The notes below the pieces were generated by a model, which saw only the letters and a list, made by a program, of their open reading frames with translations, did not search any database and had not been told where the DNA came from. The translations under genes were made by a program, and so were the position numbers. From the NCBI RefSeq assembly GCF_023053635.1, contig NC_086183.1, forward strand, positions 34,267,501-34,331,500: a stretch of DNA of 64,000 nucleotides, given 5' to 3'. Positions 44,440 to 58,000 of this stretch are shown piece by piece. The DNA is from Elgaria multicarinata webbii. Its lineage: Eukaryota > Chordata > Lepidosauria > Squamata > Anguidae. Positions within the stretch are counted from its first letter, which is position 1; every line of letters begins with the position of its first letter.

Positions 44440-47400
44440 GAAAAAGCCCTAGAAACAGACGCAGCGAAACCCGGCGCGCGCGAGAGAGAGGGAGAGGGAG
44501 AGGGGCGGGTTTGCATTCCAAAGCCATGTGTCACGTCGGCGGGCGCGTAGGCGGCTGGGAGTTGTAGTGTTTCCCACCTCCCGCGGGAGAAGTCCCAGGT
44601 AGGCGCTCAAGAGCCCCGGGACCATTTTGTGCTCGCGCTCTAATCTCGACCCCGCCGGTTGCATGCGTGCGCGCTGCGCCTCCCCTCCCTCCCTCCCTCC
44701 CCGGCAAATGAAGAGAGGGCGGTGGGCTCTGAGCATGGGCAGAGTGCTTTTGCTCCGCCAATGAGTAACGGCCGGCAGCCCCTCTCCGCCCTGGCCACTT
44801 CCAGGAAGAAGCAGCGCTTCCGGGGGCGGCGGCGGGGCTGTGCCGTCCATCCCGGCCCCCGGCCCCTCTTCAGAGAGTCTGCAAGCCCCACGGACGGACA
44901 GGTAAGGAGAAGCGGCGGTGGCACCAAGTTCGCGCTCCAGCCCGGGAAGGGAGACGTGCACTCAGCACGTGCTCAGAGGCACCCCGTCCTCTATGTCACG
45001 GCGAGCCGAAGAGGACCATGCCTTGGCGTCAATCGAATCTCGCCCGTGTGAACGGGCCGAATCCGGTTTCGCTCCAGGACCAGGCGCCGACTACAAGTCC
45101 CAGAATGCCGCGGCGGCTGCTCCGGAGCTGTCCTACCTGTGGAGTTGCAAAAGGGCCCGGGAGGAGGAGGAGGAGCCGGGGCCGGGGCCGGGGCCGGGGC
45201 AAACCTGTTCTTCCCGGGCAGCCAGCGGCGTGCGCGAGTCGCTCGGGCTGCGGCTGCTGGTGCCGGCTGGGCGGCGGCGGCGGAGGAGGAGGAGTTCCCG
45301 GAGCGAGGGTCGGCAGCAGCGCCGCTTGCCCGGAGCCCCGCGGGAGCAGGAGCCGGGGCTGAAGCCCCCGCCCCGCTGGAGGTCAGTCGGGCACCCTGGG
45401 GCGGCCGGGCAAGGCTGGGCTGGGCTGGGCTGGGCGTCTGGGCCGCCTCGACGGCTCCGCTCCGCTCCTCCGGGCGGGGGTCCGAACCCTTCCCCGCCGC
45501 CGCCTCCCGGCGCGGGGGACGAGGGGGGGGGGACGGGACTCCCAGTGCAGACGCATCGAGATGCGAGGCGGGGGGGGGGTTGGCTCTTCGGAAAGCCTCC
45601 CCCCCCGCCTCCCTCTCCCGTCTGATCGCGACGGGGCGGGGTGCGCGCGCCCGACCCCCCCCGCCGCTTTTTCCGCCCCTCTCTCCTCCCCGCTGTTTCT
45701 TTCCCTCCCCCTCCCTTGCTGCTGCTTCTCTATTTCTCTCTCTCCTCCCGCCCACTCCCATTCGAATCGGATCTGTGGGTTTCCCCGGCCGGGGGATTCG
45801 GCCGGGCCGCGCGCCGGCGCGCCCGGACTTGCTCGGGCGCTTCTGCAGCAGATCTTTCGGGCGCAGTGAGGCGCCCGGACGGGGCGGGGGAGGCTTTTCC
45901 TCGAAGGCTTTCCCGGGGCGTTGGGAGGCGGGGGCGGAGGCGGGGGCGGGAGAGGGGGGCAGAGGAAGAACGGATGGGGCAAACAGCGGAGAGGAGGGGG
46001 GGTTCGGTCTGGACTCGCCCCACGGGCGAGGGGGGGGAGGATGGTGGCCCCCGGGAATGTGACTGGGAGGAGAACTCTGTAACTGCAGGACGGGCTTGGG
46101 GTGGGGTGGGGGGAGCGCGCGCCCCGCCCCACGTCCGTCCTTTCCTAGGTCGCGACCCCCGGGGTTTCCTCGAGGTGCTTTCGCCGAAGCGCCTCGGGCT
46201 GCTCCCGTGTCACCGTGGATTGTCAAGCGGGAAAGCACCCTAAAGCACTTAAGTAACTAAAACATGTTGGCAGTTATTAAAGTTATCGTGAATTGAATCT
46301 TTTTCCTTTTCCTTTTCCAGTATAGATATGAGTAAGTGTGTTTCAAGATAGTTGATGAAAAGGCAGGTGTGGATTTGCTCAGAGGCTTGGTAGGGGCAGC
46401 TGGTTAGGCAGAGCATGGCACTGCTGCAGCTTTTTTTTCTTTTTTTTTGGGGGGGGGACGATTTCTTCCTGGCCGTGCTCCACATTATGAAAGCTTCAGA
46501 TGACTAGGCCATTGTGCGAGGATTGCAATTATCCCACAAATGAATAACGGGGTTGCCTTTAGCTCTTGGTTTCAGATGGCGCCTGTGTGCAGATGGGGCC
46601 GTGGCGGCCAAAGGAAGGATGGTTGTGGTTGTTGAGGGTCAGTTCCGGGTTTGAGGGTCTTCTAATCTACCAGCACAAGAGGTACAACAGAGGGAAGCGG
46701 GAGAAGTGGAGGCAGAGGAGAGCAGGGAAGAGCGTGCTTGAGCTTCAGTTGCACTCTGTAGGCTTCCATGGCTTGAGGATGAAGCGACTGAGCCAAGGCT
46801 TTGTGGAGGGGTTTCGAGGGAGTAAGGCTGGGAAGGTCTTTTGAGAGGGCAGGAGGACGCAGTTCTCAGCTTATGACTCATCCGGACGATGCAAGCGCAC
46901 CTCCGGAGTGCCTTCTTGGGAGTCATCCCATCCGGTGGGGAAGTTTTGAATCGCATCACTTACCTGCCACTGGAATGAACCTGTGAGTGAGGCCTGCAAT
47001 TGGACTCCAGAGGATCGACCTGCTTGGCCAATCCTGTACGTCACATCCAGAGCTGGGGAGATTTGGAGGCACCGGTGCCCTTTGCACCTTGAGGTGTGAA
47101 ATATTGCCCCAGCTTCGTGTGGGTTTATGGGAACGCTTGGTGAGTTCCCAGTGTTATTGTGGGACAGTGTAGGGTAGCAAGCTGATGTGAAGGGGTGTCC
47201 ACAGCGGGTGGGGGTCCAGAAGAAGCTGTTATGTCTCCCATATCACCCCTCTTTTTATTGCCTTCGAGTTTTTCATGAATGGTTTGGGTTTTTTTAATAC
47301 TGCATTTCTTTCAAAAAGCTAGGAGTGTTATACTGGACATACACACACACACACACTTTATCCCTACAACAATCCTGTAAGGTAGATGAGGCTAAGGAAG

Positions 47401-49008
47401 ACTGAGTGTCCCATGGTCACCAGGAAGCTTCATGGCTTAGCAAGGATTTGAACCCAGACATAAACACTTTGAACACCGCACCACACCATGCCCGCTGTCT
47501 AAGGCACTAAGTTTATCTCAGTCACTGGAAGGGCCTCCACCTGGATCCTTTGCTGGACAGGGCCTGGAAACTGGGCTTAATTTGGAAGCAGGGCTCAATG
47601 TAGGCTGGGACTTGCAAGAGCTTGGACAATGGGACTCTACTCAGTTTCAGAGCTCAGCTCTGATTCATTTGAAACAGCACCTCCAAGCATGGACAGAAAA
47701 CACACTTCCCTGACTGCTGAGTAACCGCATCTAGCTGTCAGATGTCTGAGCTTACATGGTGGGGGAGGAAAGAGTTCCAGTTCAGAGGGGCGTGGTTCTC
47801 TAAACTGTGCCCCCCCCCTGCACCTCTCTTTAGAAGTTGAGCACCGCTTAGAGGGCATTGGAGAGATAAGCAAGGAACTCTTCTGCGTTCCAAAAATGGC
47901 ATCCCCGGGCTTTGTGCTGCTGCAGCTTGTCCTCTTTTGCTGATAGCCAAAATGTCACCCTTCTCTCCTCCCCATCCTGACCATGTGGCCTGGGACTTGC
48001 AGACGAAGAGTATCCTATGCGGAATGGATGCCTGGCCAGCTGTGGTGTGTGTTTGCACTGGACGTGGCCTGCTGGTCCCCTGCTGTCCTTCTCCCTTCCG
48101 TTGCTGAAGAGAGGCAGGGTGGGGAGTGGCAACTGCAGACCTCCTGGGCTCAGAGTGTCCTCTTCCAGGGCAGGCAGCCTGCTAATTATTCGCGAGTGGG
48201 CCAGGCTGCCATAAGAGCACAGAAGGAGCAAAGACCTATCTATGTCTCTGGGAAGCAGGTTGCAAACGGGGCAGGAAACAAGGCCTTCTCCTCTGAGGTG
48301 TTCTTTGTCTGGAAGTAGAGGTTCCACAACTGTGAGTTCCCCTCCAAGGATTTTTGAAGCCTGAAACCCTGTTGTATGCAGTCTACCCTTCGGATATTCC
48401 AGATAGCAGGCCCTTGTTCAGCCTTCCCCAACGTGGCAGCCTCCAGGTGCATTGGACTGCAGTTCCCATAATTCCAAGCCAGCGTGCCCTTCATGTCCTA
48501 CTTGTGGCCTCGCCAGAGGACTCGAGCTGTCCTCTGTGCTGGAAACAGGATGCTGGACTAGATGGACCCATTTCGTTGTGACCTGCAGCCAGGCTGTTCT
48601 GGTGGTGTTATGGAGCATCCCTGTGCGCAACCACTACATGGGAGTTCAAATATGCACGCCAGTTCAAATATGCAGTTGCTGAATGGGGGCTTTCTCTGAA
48701 TGTTCTCCTTGACTTCAAGATTACTTTTGTGTGTGTGTGTGTGTGGGGGGTCTATTCTAGAGCCTCAGTTGTGGTTTATTAAGATTGGGAAGAGATCTCT
48801 GTATGTGTCTCCCTAAGACTTCATTCCCCCCCCCTCCCAAATTCTTTTGAGCTACCAGTTGAGCAAGGAAGTTAAATCTAACATAATTTCCAGCAGGATG
48901 AGGAGGGGATGGGTTCAGCTCTCACTTGGGTTCATGACCATGTTTGGAGTCAGGAATGTATCTTCCCCCACCCAGTCAAATTGACTAGTTAGCTTGCAAG
49001 GGGGGTTG

Positions 49009-49042
<34 letters not shown>

Positions 49043-52000
49043 CCTCCCCCTCCCCCAACTGACATTTCTGGTTTGGCTTACTTGCTCCAGAAATCTGGAG
49101 CTCTCTGTACTGCAAGCGTCCGTTCTGCGTCTCTGTGGATTTCTGTTCTGTGGAGTCAAATTCCCACCTTTGTTTTTTTCCTCCTGTTATTGCTCCTGTG
49201 CCTCTAATAACAGCTTGGCATGCAGAAATTCAAGCAGGTGCAACTTTGCTGGCCATAAGTGGAAGGGAAAGTTCCACTGTCTGTGTGCCAAAATGTAATA
49301 GGAGGCGCAAAAGCAGAGCCCAAACAAACAAACAAAAAACCCCCCCAAAAACCCTGAAGTGGGTCAATCGAGGTGGCCTTCCGGTGCAGCCTTCCTCAAC
49401 CTGGGGCGCTCCAGATGTGTTGGACTACAACTCCCAGAATGCCCCAGCCAGCTGGCTGGGGCATTCTGGGAGATGCAGTCCAACACATCTGGAGCGCCCC
49501 AGGTTGAGGAAGGCTGTTCCGGTGCCTACCGGTGCTGTTAGCTCTGAAGGAAGTTCAGATATGTCCCATACATAGAGTCCCACCGATTTAAGGCTGCTGT
49601 TTGTGATTCCCCATCTTTCCAGGGACAAAGAGAGACTTATTAACCCCAAAGGCCTCTGGTCCTTTACCGTGCCTGTTTGAATGATTTGAATTACAAATGA
49701 TTCAAACAGCTGCTGGTGTCCTCAGCAACCCCATTAGCTGGGGAGGGTTTAAACAGTATGCCATTGGACCTTAAAATGCCTGCCCACAGATAATACTGCT
49801 TCACACTTCTGGTGAAGCGGACTCTCTGATCCACAAAAGCTTCTGTCATAATAAATGTGTTAGCCTTTAAGGTGCCAGAAAGCCCTTTGTTCTTTTGTCT
49901 GAAGCAAAACCCAAGCCAATTCTGCCTGATGGAGAGTGGCCCAGGGTTTCGATCCCACCACCGAAAAGGCCCCGCCTCTCGTACCCGCTCAGCGCATCTT
50001 GAATAGTGATGGGACAGCGAGCTGGGCCTCCGAAACCAATCTGAGGGCATGGCTAGCTTCTCAAAGGAGAAGGTAGCTCCTAGCCTGACTTCGGGGCTGT
50101 GGCTGCCAACTTAGTCAGGCAAGAGGCCGCAGCCTGTGGCTTCTAGGAGGGCCTGGGGAACATGGGTGGGGCAGCATCCTTGGGTGTGACGCTGCTACAG
50201 AGCCGCCTTGAATTGCAGGTTGTGCCCTCTAAGCAGACTGGGAAGATGGGGCTGCTAGTGGTCTGTGTTGGTGGTGAAGGTCAGGAGGAAGTGCTGAAGA
50301 GTTGTGAGGACCACATCACAAAGGGCAGGGAGGGAGGCAGCCTTCCAGTACAGCTGGATGATGTGGCCCAAACCTGGGGGTAGGAATCAACCTGGCACGT
50401 AGTAGCAGGGCTTAACTTTTAAGAGGAAAGGTGCCCAGACTCCGCCTGCCTTCGATCCGCACTCTCCGTCATGGAAGCCTTTTCCCTTCGTTTTAGATAT
50501 GTGGGGGGGGGGGGGAAGTCTTCTCATGCTCAGACGCTGTCTTTGTTGGCATTCTTATGTTTTCAGTTCTTAATCTTGGCACTAACGAAGGTTCCAGGGC
50601 TAAGCTTTGGTGAGGTTAAACTCTAGTGCAGGTGCTCCAGAGAAACTCAGGGGCGGCACTGGTGTGTGTGTGTGATTCTCTGGAGCTCAGCTGACTTGCA
50701 CCTGATGAGATCCTGCAGTTGAGCTCTTGCAAAGCTTTTCTCGTACCTTTGGCACCTGTTTGAGCTCACCTGTGCAAGCAACCCAGTAGACAGAGTTGTG
50801 GGTGGGAAGTGACTTGATGCAAAGCCATTATATATTTTTGAGAGATTACCCAAAGGTACCCAGCTAAAAATTGTTATATGCATAGGCAGACAAGATCTCT
50901 TTGGGATTCATCATTGTATTGACATTTCACTTTATTTCCTATTCATTGGGCTCTTTGCTCTAACGTAGCCACTGAGGCCTGGCCTGGTTCTCTTGGCGAA
51001 TCAATCTGGCTTTGCTGACGCAGAGTTAAGTGCTAACTTACCTGGTTCTTTGGAATTGGGCGTGGGCTCATTAAAAGAAGAACAGGTTTTTCCCTCTGGA
51101 TGAGCCAGGGAAGGGCAGCGGGGTTGCAGAAGAGGCCTGCCTAGCCCTGCCTTGCTTTCCTCAAGCTCCTTCCGAAACTCCACGCCGGGAAAGTGGAGCC
51201 AAACGGCATTCCCCCCTGCCACCCACAGAGGGCACCAGAGCTGTGGGATATTTTGCACCCGTGGCCTCCTGCAGATGGGCAATTGGGAGGCTGTGGAGTG
51301 CAGTCTGCCTGTTGAGCTGAGGCTTAGAAAAGCATGCTGTGCGCCGAGATTGTGTGTGAATAGTCCTTTATGCTACTTCTGGCATGCTCTGATCTGAAGG
51401 CTCCCTGCTTAGCTTTGAAAAAGAGGGGCCAGAGCTCAAATCCACCCGGAAGTCCCGTTGAACAGGAAGCTCTTCTCCTGAATTCAAAGGGTTCCGGAAC
51501 TGGCTATCTTGAAGGTTGCGTCCCCTTTCCTTGTGAACCCAATTGGACCCTCCCTGAAGGGTCTTGCCCTAGAATCTGCTGAGCTCTGGCAGGGAGGTCT
51601 GTGTGGCGAGGCCTTCTCAGTGGCGGCAGCGCACTCTGTCCAATTCTCTGCCCAGATACTGGGTTGAAGCCCTGTTAATTTTGGAGTTCTTTCGGTCTGG
51701 CCAGTAAGTGGTTTTTGTGAGTGTTCCTCTAATTTTTCTGCTTTTGCCTTAGGGCTTAAGATGAGCTTAGTCCGGCCCAGCTCTACAACCTGTTTTTCTT
51801 CTTATGCCAGGGCTCAGCCCTTGAAAAAAATGCAAAGGCATCATAAGAGAGGAATGCCTCTGAGCATATGCAGAATGCTTTTCCTTTGCCGCTGCGTAGC
51901 TGCTGCAGTCACACGCATGCTTGAGACCTGGGAAGGGCCCTTAGTCCAGTGCTGTAATTGCCGACGGGCTGGATATGGCACAGAAGCAGAAACGCACGGA

Positions 52001-55000
52001 GACTCAGGCTTGCTGGACCTGCTGAAGGGAAGAGAGGGTGTCCCGTTTTGGGACCTACAAAACGCTCCGGGCTGCCCGGCTCTGCCCTCTGGCCATTATA
52101 TAACTGCCTTTGGCTGATGGCCCGGGACTTGTTGTCCTTCCAGACAAATTACCTCGTCCTATTTCTCTTTTGCAGAGGACAAAGGCTGGGATTCTCTTCT
52201 TGGGGTGGAGCTGAGCAAGCACACCCAGCTCAATTCAGGATGACATCGACGTTTTGGCAGTACGAAAAACTTGTCGTATCTTGTACCCCAATCCTCGGCT
52301 TATCTGGGAGGGCAAATTGCATCACACATGCAAATATTTCTAAATGTATCTCCTATATCCTTTGCTTCTAAGGTAGTCAGCTAATTAAATATACTTTTTG
52401 CCAATCAGCTAACTGTCTTTTAATTGGCTAATTTGATCATTTCACTGATTAAATTTGCATATGTTTGCATATTGCAACACATCCTTAAAGGTACCTTTAA
52501 AAAATATTAACAGAGTAACCCTGCCTGTTTTTAGTTGGAAGGCAGTCCCACTATATTAAGCATGTTTAGGACTGCAGTCTAAATACTTTTTTAAAAGAGG
52601 AAAAATAACCTTAAACACCATAAGAACAGTAAACATTTCAGATATTAATTCATAAATAAATTAATGTATTTAAAATATTTCTTGTCCACCTTTCACGGAA
52701 GAAGCCCTCCCATGGCATTATACAAAAATAAAACTTACAACAGCAACAACAACAACAATAATAATAATGCAACGTGGTAATAAAAACAGCAACAGCAGCA
52801 AACATCTTAGAAAACAGCAAACACTAGCATTAATATATCTTCTACATAGCTTAAGTGATGTTACATTCTACCATGTTCATAAAGGTGTCCTCTTTGACCC
52901 AAATGAGCCGACATTTTTAAAAGACAATCTATTATTGCTCTTTTTTCCTTCGTTTTTATAGAAAATAAAATAATTTTAAAATCATTTTTTCATCAAAATC
53001 ATGAAGCTAGCCATGCTCCAAACTTATAAATTTGGGAGATTTGCTGAGACAGTGGACGCTGGTGCAGATCTTGGTTGGAGGTTTTCAACATCCTGACTGT
53101 TAGAGCAGTACGACAATGGAACCAGTTACCTAGGGAGGTTGTGGGCTCTCCCACACTAGAGGCCTTCAAGAGGCAGCTGGACAACCCTCTGTCAGGGAAG
53201 CTTTAGGGTGGATTCCTGCATTGAGCAGGGGGTTGGACTCGATGGCCTTGGAGGACCCTTCCAACTCTGCTATTCTATGATTCTATGAACATGCTGGTGT
53301 GTTAAATGTCTGGAGAGCCCAGGATTGTGACTGTCCTTTGCTTAAAAATTCCAGTTTGTGAATCCCCTTCCTTAGAAACAGAGCCGTGTTTTCTTTTTAC
53401 TGTTGCCACTGATTATATAAAACCAGTGTATTAGTCCCTGCCCCTAGGAGTTTACAATCTAAGTTTAGACAGGGGCTGAGTGACCACAGAGGGCACAAGA
53501 GTCGTGAGCCAGCAGGCAGAGTGGAAAGGCTGCAATGTTAACCGGCAGTTTTACTCTTCTCTATTGCTTTGTTTAAGGAAAGGGGCTTCTTAGGAGGTTA
53601 GTGACTTCCCCCCCTGTCTAATTAGATCCCTAATAAAACATCTATAAAAAGCGTGAATGAGCTGTTCAGACAACATGCTAACACACAGTGGCTGAGTGTG
53701 GGTTGCTGATGAAGCATGGGTTCAAAGCTCGCAGCCCCTTTCAGTCTTGACGGGTCTCCCATCTCCCTTCAGAACTTTGCTCAAGGATTATGGAGAGGCA
53801 GAGAATTGGAGGGGATGAAGACACGTGTGTTCGGACAGGATCTGGAGGCTTTGGGAAATGAGCCTTGGAAATAGCCTTTGCACACTTTCGGGCTTCACAG
53901 CCCTTCGAGCAGAACCTGCTAACTTGACTCTCATCATTTTAATGGCACCAGGAGGGCTAGGAACTTGCTTGCTTGTTATAGACGAATCCTGGGGTTCTTG
54001 GGAGTTCCGGCTGGGATATGAGACCTCAATCCTGTCAAAATGGCCATGGAGCAGGTGCTGCTGGGTTTGGCTCAGGGACAAATATCCGAGGCTGGGTGTG
54101 CGGGAGAGACGCCCAGTGCCCGCCTGTTTACTCTGCCACCCAGCCTGGCACCAGACACAGGAAGAAGGCATGTCGCCCTGTTCTGTGGGGGAAGCCTGGG
54201 TCATCCTGCCCGCTCTCTGCCCCTCCCAATTGCTGCAAGAGAGAGCTGTGCTTTTGGCTCCTAGACCGTGTGGCCTCTTCAGGGCTTGTTCCCGATGCCT
54301 CTGATTACCCAAGAGGCTTGAGTGTTTCCAGCCCCTCCCTGGAGAGACCTGGTTCTGGAGTCACATTGTAAGCGGGCCACGGGCAACCCTGGCCTCTCGG
54401 CACCCGGGGGGAGGGCGAGAGGCTTGGGGGCAGGGCTGAGGGGGGAGGCGAGTCCGATCCATCCCAGGGTGGGGTGACAAGGGGAGATGGCCGGCTAGGG
54501 AGCCGCCTGAGCCTATGGATCCCAGTCACGGAGTGCTCCATCTTCCTAGGTCCCTGCCACACTTGGGGCAGCACCGGTGGCTGACTGCGTTGGAGTCCAA
54601 ATCGGCAGCTGGCACCATGGCGAGCGACGACAGCAGCGTTCAGGACCTGCTGGATCTCAGCTTCCAGTGTGAGTTGAGGGCTGTGGATCCCTGGATCGGG
54701 CCTCGGGAGGGAAGGCTCGCAGGAGAAGCACACAGTCGTCTCGGCTAGGGTGGAGGAGGAGGAGGAGAGCTGTGGATCTGCTGGACCTTGCCTGGCCTTT
54801 TGCTGGGGAGGCCCCTGCTCAGCAGGCAGCAGAAGCCCCGCGGTTCTGTCCTGGGCGTCTTCTGCTATGGATCTTATGCAATGGGGCCGAGGAAGTCCCC
54901 TCCCCGCCCACGCCTTGGGAGAGTCTCGACTGGTCAGCTTGGCCTAGACGGGCCAAGGGTGTCTCCCCCGGTATAAGGCAAACATCTACACCGATGCTAT

Positions 55001-58000
55001 TGTTAGCCGGGGGGGCTTGAAACGGTTGGGCCAACGTGATCCTATTGTGGCCTGGGGTGTTTTTTTTGGGGGGGGGGAGCCCCCCCAAACCAAATTCCTG
55101 CTGAGCTTTGACACTTGCAGGATGGGGGGCGTTAGCACATCTCTCTGCCTAACCTACCTCGCGAGGCTTTGGGCCAAAAATGAGGACAATAAAATCCTGT
55201 AAAATATTTTGGAGAAGGAGGGAGGGAAGGAGGGAGGGGCCCGCCGGTCTCCCTTTGCTCTTGCTCCCAGCATCCTTTGTGTCTTTGAGGGCTTGGCCAC
55301 AAGGATGCTAAATCCATCCCGTGAAAGGAGGAGAAGGAGAAGGAGGGCTTGGCTCTCCTCTCCTCTCTAAGTGGGAGAAGGAGCCGCCGGCGGGCCAGAC
55401 CGGAGACATCCCCCATGGGCTGGCTCAGCGAGCTGCAAAGGGCTTGGCTGAGCACGCTACAGGCATGTTCAACAGGTCCCAGATGTCGCTGGCCGGCCGG
55501 CGTCCTGCCTTGCTCACCGCTCTGGAATATTTGACCAGCTCCCATGGGGGGGGGGGGAAATACACGATGACCCTAATCCTAAGAATGACAATATAGCCTG
55601 ATTGGGGTGTGTCTGGTGCTTACCCAAGGAGCAGGAGGTGGTTCCCTCCTTGCCCTGAAGGGCTCATGACCTCAAACGCCATGCAGGAGACCGAGGGCTC
55701 CTAGCACTAACATTCCAAAGGCATTTGGCCCCTATTCTGGCCTTTCTTCTGAATTTTCCACGGTAAGAAATAAGGCAGAAGAAGCAGTGGGACAACGTGG
55801 GAGGGCTACAAATTGAAGACAGGCTTGACTCTCCCCCCCCCCCCGGCATAACATTTTGTGGATGAGACTTTTATTGTGCCAATGCGTGCACCCCACCCTA
55901 CCCCATTCCTGCCTCGTCTGGAAGCATCCAGAGAGGAGAATGGGGTAGAAGTCAACAGAGGAAGGGCTGTAGGGTGATACACATGTCTCAGGTTAGGTGG
56001 GGACCAAGGCGTTGTGCCAAAAGCCTGCCTGGAAGAGGTGGGTTTTGCAGAGAGATTTGATGGAGAGGACAGAGATGCCCCCACAGGATCCACAGCACCC
56101 CTGAAGAGATTGCGTCCGAAAATGGGAATTCATTTGCTCTCTACCTACTTCCTCGGCTTCAGCACACCTTCGAGTCCCGTGTGATCATTGCCTCTTCTAG
56201 GGGAGTCAGTCTTTTCTCTGAGTTACACTAGAGTAGGCTACCCTTAGCCCGGGGCAAAACTCTTTCATGTTTCTGGTGAGTTGCCTCCCGGCACATCTTA
56301 GAGAAATAGATTTTGCAGAGAGAAGGAGGCGGTCCAGCAGCCAAGACAGATGGAATGTCATTGCTAGCCACTGTTTAGTTTTGCTGGTGAGCTTCTTAAT
56401 TGTGAGGGAGGGCAGGGGAGAGTCACCCACATGGGGATGGAGGAGGTGGCACGTGGCACTGCCCTAGGCATGCCCCACATGCACGCAAACACACTGCGCA
56501 TACAGTGCGCCCGCACCCCACCCACGGAACGGAGCGGCCTGCCTCTCCCCAGGTTTATTGAATTATGTATGTAACTAAGGAAATAATTTCCGAACGCAGA
56601 GATTAATATTAAAAACAAACATAAATAAGATCACATCATGGCCCTTGGCGGAGGAGGGAGGCGAGAGGGAGGGCTGGGCCCGCGCTGCAGGGACATTGCG
56701 TCTCCCTGAGCAGGCGCCAGGAGCTGCACGATCCCAGCCCTGTGTTTTGGGGCCTCCCATCCCCAGGGGCATCTTGGAGGGCTTCAGGGAAAATTGGCTG
56801 CCTTCTGCTGCTGGGACACCTGGGGAGGAGTGTGCGTGCGCCTGGATCCGCCTGGATCGCATGCGCTGCAGCACCTGGCGCCCTCTGCTGGTAGGAAATG
56901 TTTGAAGGAGGTGGGTTTTCAGTGGCATTCTAGGCAGCCTGCCCTGTTCCAAAGGATCGTGGAGAGGTGCGTTCGCTCGTCTCTGTGTCCCCTTCCACCA
57001 GTCATCCACCAGTCCTCTGGGCCCCTTTCTCAGTCTCAAGAAAAACAGGAGTAGATTGCCAAAGAAGTTAATGATATCTAGAAATTGGAAGGTTCAAGGA
57101 GATTATGATATAGAAGATTGGTATAAAGAAATATGGGCTATTGCTATAAATGATAAATTAACATGTAACATTAGATTTAGAAGGGGGATAATGAAAAACA
57201 ATGGTTTTGAAGAGATATGGACATTGTTCTTAGAATATGTATTTTTAAAAGTGAGAGGAAGAACACCTCCAGAAGATTCAATGCAATTTTGGAAACTAGA
57301 ATAAGATCCCGAAGGTGGGGGGGGGCACTTATTAATGTGAGTCAGTTAAGAAGTAGAATGTATAACTAAGAAATAGGAAGAATGTTGTGTTATGTATGTA
57401 TACCGGGTTGTTGTAAAATAAAAATATTAATTAATTAAAAAAAAAAGATTGCCGAAGAAGTTCCCTGTTGAGCATTGCAGATATTCACAGCTGCTTAAGA
57501 AACGGAGCAAGAGCTGCTTCGGCCAACTTGCTGACCGGTGTCCTTTGAGAAGGGAGGCCGTTGAAGCTCCGCCCTGTCCGCCCCACGAGAATCCCTGCAT
57601 CTCTCTCTCTCTCTCTCTCCCCCGGGCCCCACAGCTCTGGCTTCGAAGCACATGGACCTCAAACAGATGGAGCTGGACACGGCAGCCGCCAAGGTGGACG
57701 AACTCTCCAAACAGCTGCAGTCGCTCTGGACGGCCAGCCCTGGCCAAGCGTCCACGCAGTTCAAGGTACGGGGGGCCGGCCTCTGGTACGGGGGTTGGAC
57801 TAGATGGCCTTGTAGGCCCCTTCCAACTCTGCTATTCTATGATTCTATGATTCTATGAAATGCCGCTGCTTCTGGGCTGGACTGCAGCTGCTGGGCCCAA
57901 ACGGCAAAGGAGCTGTCTGCGAAGGACCAACTCTGACTGGCAGCATCTCCGGCAGGGTTCGCTCCCGTCATTGGGCCCTTTTAAATTGGCAATGCTGCAG

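Larger units (their letters stand above)
44440..46230 (+). promoter_or_regulatory. PPP1R13L: CpG-island promoter of PPP1R13L
   Basis: A GC-rich, CpG-dense block 8 kb upstream of the first coding exon, on the expected side. It has GGGCGG boxes and four GGGGCC hexamers at 45176-45199. No TATA box is seen. In human, POLR1G lies divergently here; I see no recognisable POLR1G coding sequence on the minus strand. Confidence 0.7.

Noticed and set aside
44991-46238. 415-residue minus-strand frame in the PPP1R13L island, considered as POLR1G
   Set aside because: No similarity to the POLR1G N-terminus or Lys-rich tail. Composition is low-complexity Pro/Arg/Ser.
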